Below, one piece after another: positions 61,086-64,000 of a stretch of 64,000 nt of DNA (positions are counted from its first letter, which is position 1; the number at the start of each line of letters is the position of its first letter). This DNA comes from MWH-TA3 sp044353905. GTDB taxonomy: Bacteria > Actinomycetota > Actinomycetes > Actinomycetales > Microbacteriaceae. Both the position numbers and the translations under genes were made by a program. Where the stretch lies: positions 32,647 to 96,646 of the forward strand of contig JBILBA010000003.1 of assembly GCA_044353905.1 (NCBI GenBank), in the 5' to 3' direction. The notes under the pieces are model-generated. The model was not told the DNA's origin. It did not search any database and was given only the letters and a program-made list of their open reading frames with translations.

Positions 61086-61399
61086 TTGCCGCACAATTCA
61101 TCTTCGAACCGGGAACGTACGACGCCGAGTTCCACGAGTTGGACGCCTCGATTGATGATGATGCCAAATCAATTCCTGGGTTTTTAGGAACCGATCGATG
61201 GTTCTCGGAGGACGGTCTCACGACCAACGCAATCTACTACTTCACCGACATGGCTGCCCTCACCAAACTCGGACGTTTCGACGATCACCGAACGGCAAAG
61301 AGCCAGGTCGACCGCTGGTACAAGGGCTACCGCGTCATCGTGACCGAAGTCACGGCCACTTACGGTAACATGCCGCACATCGCCGCCGGCGACAACTAA
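61082..61399 (+). CDS. Antibiotic biosynthesis monooxygenase-like (ABM fold) protein
   Basis: This 105-residue alpha/beta barrel-type protein of about ABM/EthD size contains AAQFIFEPGTYDAEFHELD, GFLGTDRWFSEDG and the AIYYFTDMAALTKL strand-helix. Proteins like it are dimeric and vary in function, so no reaction can be named. It is co-translated with the thioesterase. Its stop interlocks with that of the response regulator. Confidence 0.6.
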   Translation: MIAAQFIFEPGTYDAEFHELDASIDDDAKSIPGFLGTDRWFSEDGLTTNAIYYFTDMAALTKLGRFDDHRTAKSQVDRWYKGYRVIVTEVTATYGNMPHIAAGDN

Positions 61400-61986
61400 G
61401 AAGACGGGTTGAGCTGCTCGATGACGGCCTGCGCGACCTCGGTCATCGTCAGTCGGCGATCCATCGACGCCTTCTGAATCCAACGGAACGCCTCTGGCTC
61501 GGTGAGCTTCATCTTCTCCTGCAACAGTCCCTTGGCGCGATCGAGGGTCTTTCGCGTCTCCAGCCGCTCGAGCGCGTCGGTAACCTCGGCCTCAACCGCG
61601 AGAAGTTCTTGGTGACGCGATAGCGCAACCTCGATCTGTGGCAAGAGACGCTCGGGAGTGAACGGTTTGACAACGTACGCAATTGCGCCGGCTTCGACCG
61701 CTCGGGCGACAAACTCGGGCTGGGCAAAAGCGGTGAGCATGACGACAGGAGCGAGGCGGTCTTTGCCAATGGCCTCCGCGGCGGTCAACCCGTCCATCTT
61801 CGGCATCGTGATGTCCATGATGACAAGATCGGGAAATAGTTGGCGGGTGAGTTCAATGGCCGCCTCTCCATCTGCGGCTTCGCCAACCACGTCGAACCCG
61901 TTTTCGCGCAGTACTTCGACGATATCCATCCGGATGAGTGCTTCGTCCTCAGCGACCACAACTCGACGGGCTACGGTTTCACTCAC
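61396..61986 (-). CDS. pdtaR: ANTAR-domain response regulator (PdtaR-like)
   Basis: This 196-residue protein has a receiver domain (about 8-125) with VVAEDEALIR, phospho-acceptor Asp58 in VIMDITMPKMDG, Thr in MLTAF and Lys in YVVKPF. A C-terminal ANTAR RNA-binding domain (about 135-190, LETRKTLDRAKGLLQEK) follows. ANTAR proteins act as antiterminators by binding tandem hexaloop RNAs. No partner kinase is adjacent. The GTG has TAGGCT 6 nt upstream. Confidence 0.92.
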   Translation of the reverse strand: MSETVARRVVVAEDEALIRMDIVEVLRENGFDVVGEAADGEAAIELTRQLFPDLVIMDITMPKMDGLTAAEAIGKDRLAPVVMLTAFAQPEFVARAVEAGAIAYVVKPFTPERLLPQIEVALSRHQELLAVEAEVTDALERLETRKTLDRAKGLLQEKMKLTEPEAFRWIQKASMDRRLTMTEVAQAVIEQLNPSS

Positions 61987-61992
61987 GGCTTC

Positions 61993-61998
61993 AGCCTA
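61993..61998 (-). promoter_or_regulatory. Predicted -10 element of pdtaR (leaderless)
   Basis: TAGGCT, a 6-nt spacer (GAAGCC), then GTG at 61986. It nearly duplicates the polA site. Confidence 0.5.
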
Positions 61999-62018
61999 CG
62001 GTATCGTTTTCACCTGGA

Positions 62019-62101
62019 GCCGGATTGGCGGAATGGCAGACGCGGAGCACTCAAAATGCTTTGTCCGGAAGGGCGTGTGGGTTCAAATCCCACATCCGGC
62101 A
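62019..62101 (+). tRNA. tRNA-Leu (anticodon CAA)
   Basis: This is an 83-nt class II tRNA. The acceptor stem GCCGGAT pairs with ATCCGGC, with discriminator A at 62101. The anticodon arm GAGCA-CTCAAAA-TGCTT gives CAA (codon UUG). The long variable arm is TGTCCGGAAGGGCG and the T arm GTGGG-TTCAAAT-CCCAC. No encoded CCA. A possible -10 (TATCGT) lies at 62002-62007. Confidence 0.95.
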
Positions 62102-62105
62102 CATG

Positions 62106-62135
62106 AAAAGGGCGGGGGTAATCCCCCGCCCTTTT
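62106..62135. terminator. Bidirectional rho-independent terminator
   Basis: A perfect 13-bp stem (AAAAGGGCGGGGG paired with its complement) with a TAAT loop. It serves tRNA-Leu(CAA) on plus and pyk on minus. Confidence 0.88.
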
Positions 62136-62143
62136 GTACATTT

Positions 62144-63568
62144 CTAGTGTTTCGGCATCTCGGTTCCAACGATGTGAACTCGGATGTCGTTCGTCGAACC
62201 CGCGATACCTGGAGGGGAACCCGAGATCACAACCACCTTGTCGCCAGGCTGGGCCAGTCCCTCCGCGAGGAGGGATTCGTCTACCTCGGTGAACATCTGG
62301 TCAGTGTGGGTGACTGGATCGACCAGATACGACGTAATCCCCCAGTACAACGCCATCCGACGACGGATTGATTCGTTAGTTGCGAAGGCTTTCATCGGGA
62401 TGCGGAAACGGAGTCGTGACATGCGGCGAGCGGAGTCACCGGACTCGGTGAACACGCACACGTATTTGGCCTCCACGAAGTCCGCCACCTCGGCCGCCGC
62501 CAGGGTGATTGCGCCGCCCTGGGTGCGCGGTTTTGTGCCGAGCGGAAGGATTCGTTCGAGTCCATGCTCCTCGGTGTTTTCGATGATGCGCGCCATCGTG
62601 GCGACGGTGATTGCCGGGAACTCGCCGACACTGGTCTCTCCGGACAGCATGACAGCGTCCGCGCCGTCCAGAATCGCGTTCGCGACGTCGGACGTCTCGG
62701 CGCGAGTAGGGACTGGTGACGTGATCATCGACTCGAGCATCTGTGTTGCAACGATGACCGGCTTTGCCATGCGACGCGCAGCCTCGACGGTGCGCTTCTG
62801 GACAAGCGGAACCTGTTCCAACGGCAGTTCAACGCCGAGATCGCCGCGGGCGACCATAATCGCGTCGAAGGCATCGACGATTTCGTCAATCGCGTCGACC
62901 GCCTGAGGCTTTTCGATCTTGGCAATCACGGGGAGGCGGATACCTTCCTCGGCCATGATTTCGTGAACGCGGGTGACGTCGGACGCGCTCCGAACGAAGG
63001 ACAACGCGATGTAATCAGCTCCGATGCGAAGACCCCAGCGCAGATCGTCTTCGTCCTTCTCGCTGAGAGCGGGGACGTTCACGGCAACACCGGGAAGATT
63101 AATCCCCTTATTGTTCGAAACGAAACCGCCCACAACTACTTCGGTGCGAACTCGGACGCCGTCGGTATCGAGAACGCGGACGTTGACCTTGCCGTCGTCG
63201 ATGAGAAGTGTGTCTCCAGATTTCACGTCTTGCGGCAACCCCTTGAAGGTCGTTCCGCAGATGTCTTTAGTGCCCTCGATGTCTTCTGTCGTGATGGTGA
63301 AAATGTCACCGATCGCCAATTCGTGAGGGCCGTCGGAGAACTTCCCGAGCCTGATTTTGGGACCCTGCAGATCGACGAGGATGGCTACTGGCTTCCCGAG
63401 ATCTGCTGCGACCTTCTTGACATTGGCAAAAACCTCTTCGTGAACCTCATAGGTGCCATGGCTCAAGTTCATACGGGCAACGTCGACACCCGCTTCGATG
63501 ACGGCACGAATAGTGTCGTAACTGTTCGTGGCCGGGCCGAGCGTGGCAACAATCTTTGCGCGTCTCAT
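62144..63568 (-). CDS. pyk: Pyruvate kinase
   Basis: This 474-residue glycolytic enzyme begins MRRAKIVATLGPATNSYDTI. It has ARMNLSHG, the active-site signature IAKIEKPQAVDAIDEIV, VARGDLGVELP, ATQMLESMI and SGETSVGEFP. The C-terminal regulatory domain is complete. An AAAGGA Shine-Dalgarno precedes the ATG. It lies 30 bp downstream of gltD. Confidence 0.97.
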   Translation of the reverse strand: MRRAKIVATLGPATNSYDTIRAVIEAGVDVARMNLSHGTYEVHEEVFANVKKVAADLGKPVAILVDLQGPKIRLGKFSDGPHELAIGDIFTITTEDIEGTKDICGTTFKGLPQDVKSGDTLLIDDGKVNVRVLDTDGVRVRTEVVVGGFVSNNKGINLPGVAVNVPALSEKDEDDLRWGLRIGADYIALSFVRSASDVTRVHEIMAEEGIRLPVIAKIEKPQAVDAIDEIVDAFDAIMVARGDLGVELPLEQVPLVQKRTVEAARRMAKPVIVATQMLESMITSPVPTRAETSDVANAILDGADAVMLSGETSVGEFPAITVATMARIIENTEEHGLERILPLGTKPRTQGGAITLAAAEVADFVEAKYVCVFTESGDSARRMSRLRFRIPMKAFATNESIRRRMALYWGITSYLVDPVTHTDQMFTEVDESLLAEGLAQPGDKVVVISGSPPGIAGSTNDIRVHIVGTEMPKH

Positions 63569-63598
63569 GGTGTCCTTTGTGGTGTCGGGTGGACTTCG

Positions 63599-64000
63599 TT
63601 AGAAGTGTATCGGGGCGTCGTGGGCGGAAACCGGGCTCGGAAGGGTGGTCCGACCGCGAAGGTACTCGTCGGCGCGCGCAGCCGCTGCTCGCCCCTCAGC
63701 AATCGCCCACACGATAAGAGACGCACCGCGCCCAGCATCACCCGCAACGAACACACCAGGGATGTTCGTGTCATAGGAGCGGTTTCGGGCGACGGTTCCG
63801 CGAGAGGACAGATCTATCTGAAGTTGACTGACAATCGCCTCGGATTCGATTCCCGTGTAACCGAGTGCCAAAAGAACAATGTCAGCGGGAATCGTATGCT
63901 CGCTTCCCGATTTGGGTCGGCGTGTGCCGTCGACGAACTCGGTCTCGGCGACGACGAGCCCAGTCAGCTCACCGCGGTCATTACCCACAAACTCGACCGT
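63599..64000 (-). CDS. gltD: Glutamate synthase small subunit GltD (partial, N-terminus off the right edge)
   Basis: Only the last 133 residues are visible. They contain ADIVLLALGYTG, the second-nucleotide FAD/NADPH segment GVFVAGDAGRGASLIVWAIAEGR and the tail AAARADEYLRG, typical of GltD and related FAD oxidoreductases. The frame is open to the window edge without a start. It feeds NADPH electrons to GltB for glutamate synthesis. Confidence 0.88.
   Translation of the reverse strand, partial: TVEFVGNDRGELTGLVVAETEFVDGTRRPKSGSEHTIPADIVLLALGYTGIESEAIVSQLQIDLSSRGTVARNRSYDTNIPGVFVAGDAGRGASLIVWAIAEGRAAAARADEYLRGRTTLPSPVSAHDAPIHF

Noticed and set aside
1..64000. CRISPR arrays, insertion sequences, toxin-antitoxin or phage-defence islands
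   Set aside because: No repeat-spacer pattern, transposase or defence-type domain found on either strand; all genes are recognisable chromosomal families.

Overview
The window reads as chromosomal housekeeping DNA of an actinomycete, most likely a compact Microbacteriaceae-type genome. The basis is a set of actinobacterial marker genes (whiA, rbpA, pafBC, opcA, a DUF3099 gene, the helY-tatC-tatA block, imuA'/imuB/dnaE2), high GC, frequent GTG starts, and genes that mostly abut or overlap. No stretch longer than about 140 bp lacks a gene. No insertion sequence, prophage or CRISPR array was seen. Species assignment from sequence alone is not possible.

Layout, left to right. (1) 1-5421, minus strand: FKBP lipoprotein, pafB, pafC, tatA, tatC and the 5' part of helY. 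(2) 5447-10181: trmI and a HAD phosphatase (minus), a PAC2-family gene (plus), then uppP and an M20 peptidase (minus). In actinobacteria that have a proteasome, the Pup-proteasome genes lie between pafB and trmI; here only the FKBP gene is there. (3) 10255-16851: tRNA-Leu(GAG), then an SOS mutasome operon imuA'-imuB-dnaE2 behind a perfect LexA palindrome, meeting dinB tail to tail. (4) 16879-25551: mixed small operons (RNA methyltransferase, DUF805, phosphoglycerate-mutase-like, YbaK, AlkD-like, alpha/beta hydrolase, DEDDh exonuclease, L31, ABC ATPase, serB, fabG, DUF3099, SURF1). (5) 25535-31094, minus: SUF iron-sulfur operon sufB-sufD-Rieske-sufC-sufT followed by an ABC-F ATPase. (6) 31214-32988: convergent ctaA and ctaB for heme A. 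(7) 33128-41102, plus: tkt-tal-pgi-zwf-opcA-pgl, an overlapping pentose-phosphate operon. (8) 41099-54633, minus: coaE-uvrB-uvrA-uvrC-rapZ-whiA-sodA-gap-pgk-tpiA-secG-rbpA. (9) 54693-64000: rpsA, a DUF885 peptidase and polA (minus), a hotdog thioesterase and a small monooxygenase-like gene (plus), an ANTAR response regulator (minus), tRNA-Leu(CAA), pyk and the end of gltD.

Themes. DNA repair and mutagenesis are dense: helY, PafBC, the ImuA'/ImuB/DnaE2 mutasome, DinB, AlkD-like, a DEDDh exonuclease, UvrA/B/C and Pol I. Central carbon metabolism is covered by the pentose-phosphate and lower-glycolysis operons. Cytochrome oxidase assembly is represented by SURF1, CtaA and CtaB.

The most notable non-coding signal is a recurrent TANNNT -10 hexamer ending 5-9 nt before the start codon of about 21 genes, which predicts leaderless transcripts. 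In five tandem junctions the upstream gene's TAG stop codon forms the first three bases of the next gene's -10 hexamer. Four convergent pairs interlock their stop codons in the same 4 bp. The sufB/ctaA divergent region carries a perfect 17-bp inverted repeat next to two overlapping -10 boxes. I found no clearly undescribed protein system; the novelty candidates are regulatory and architectural.
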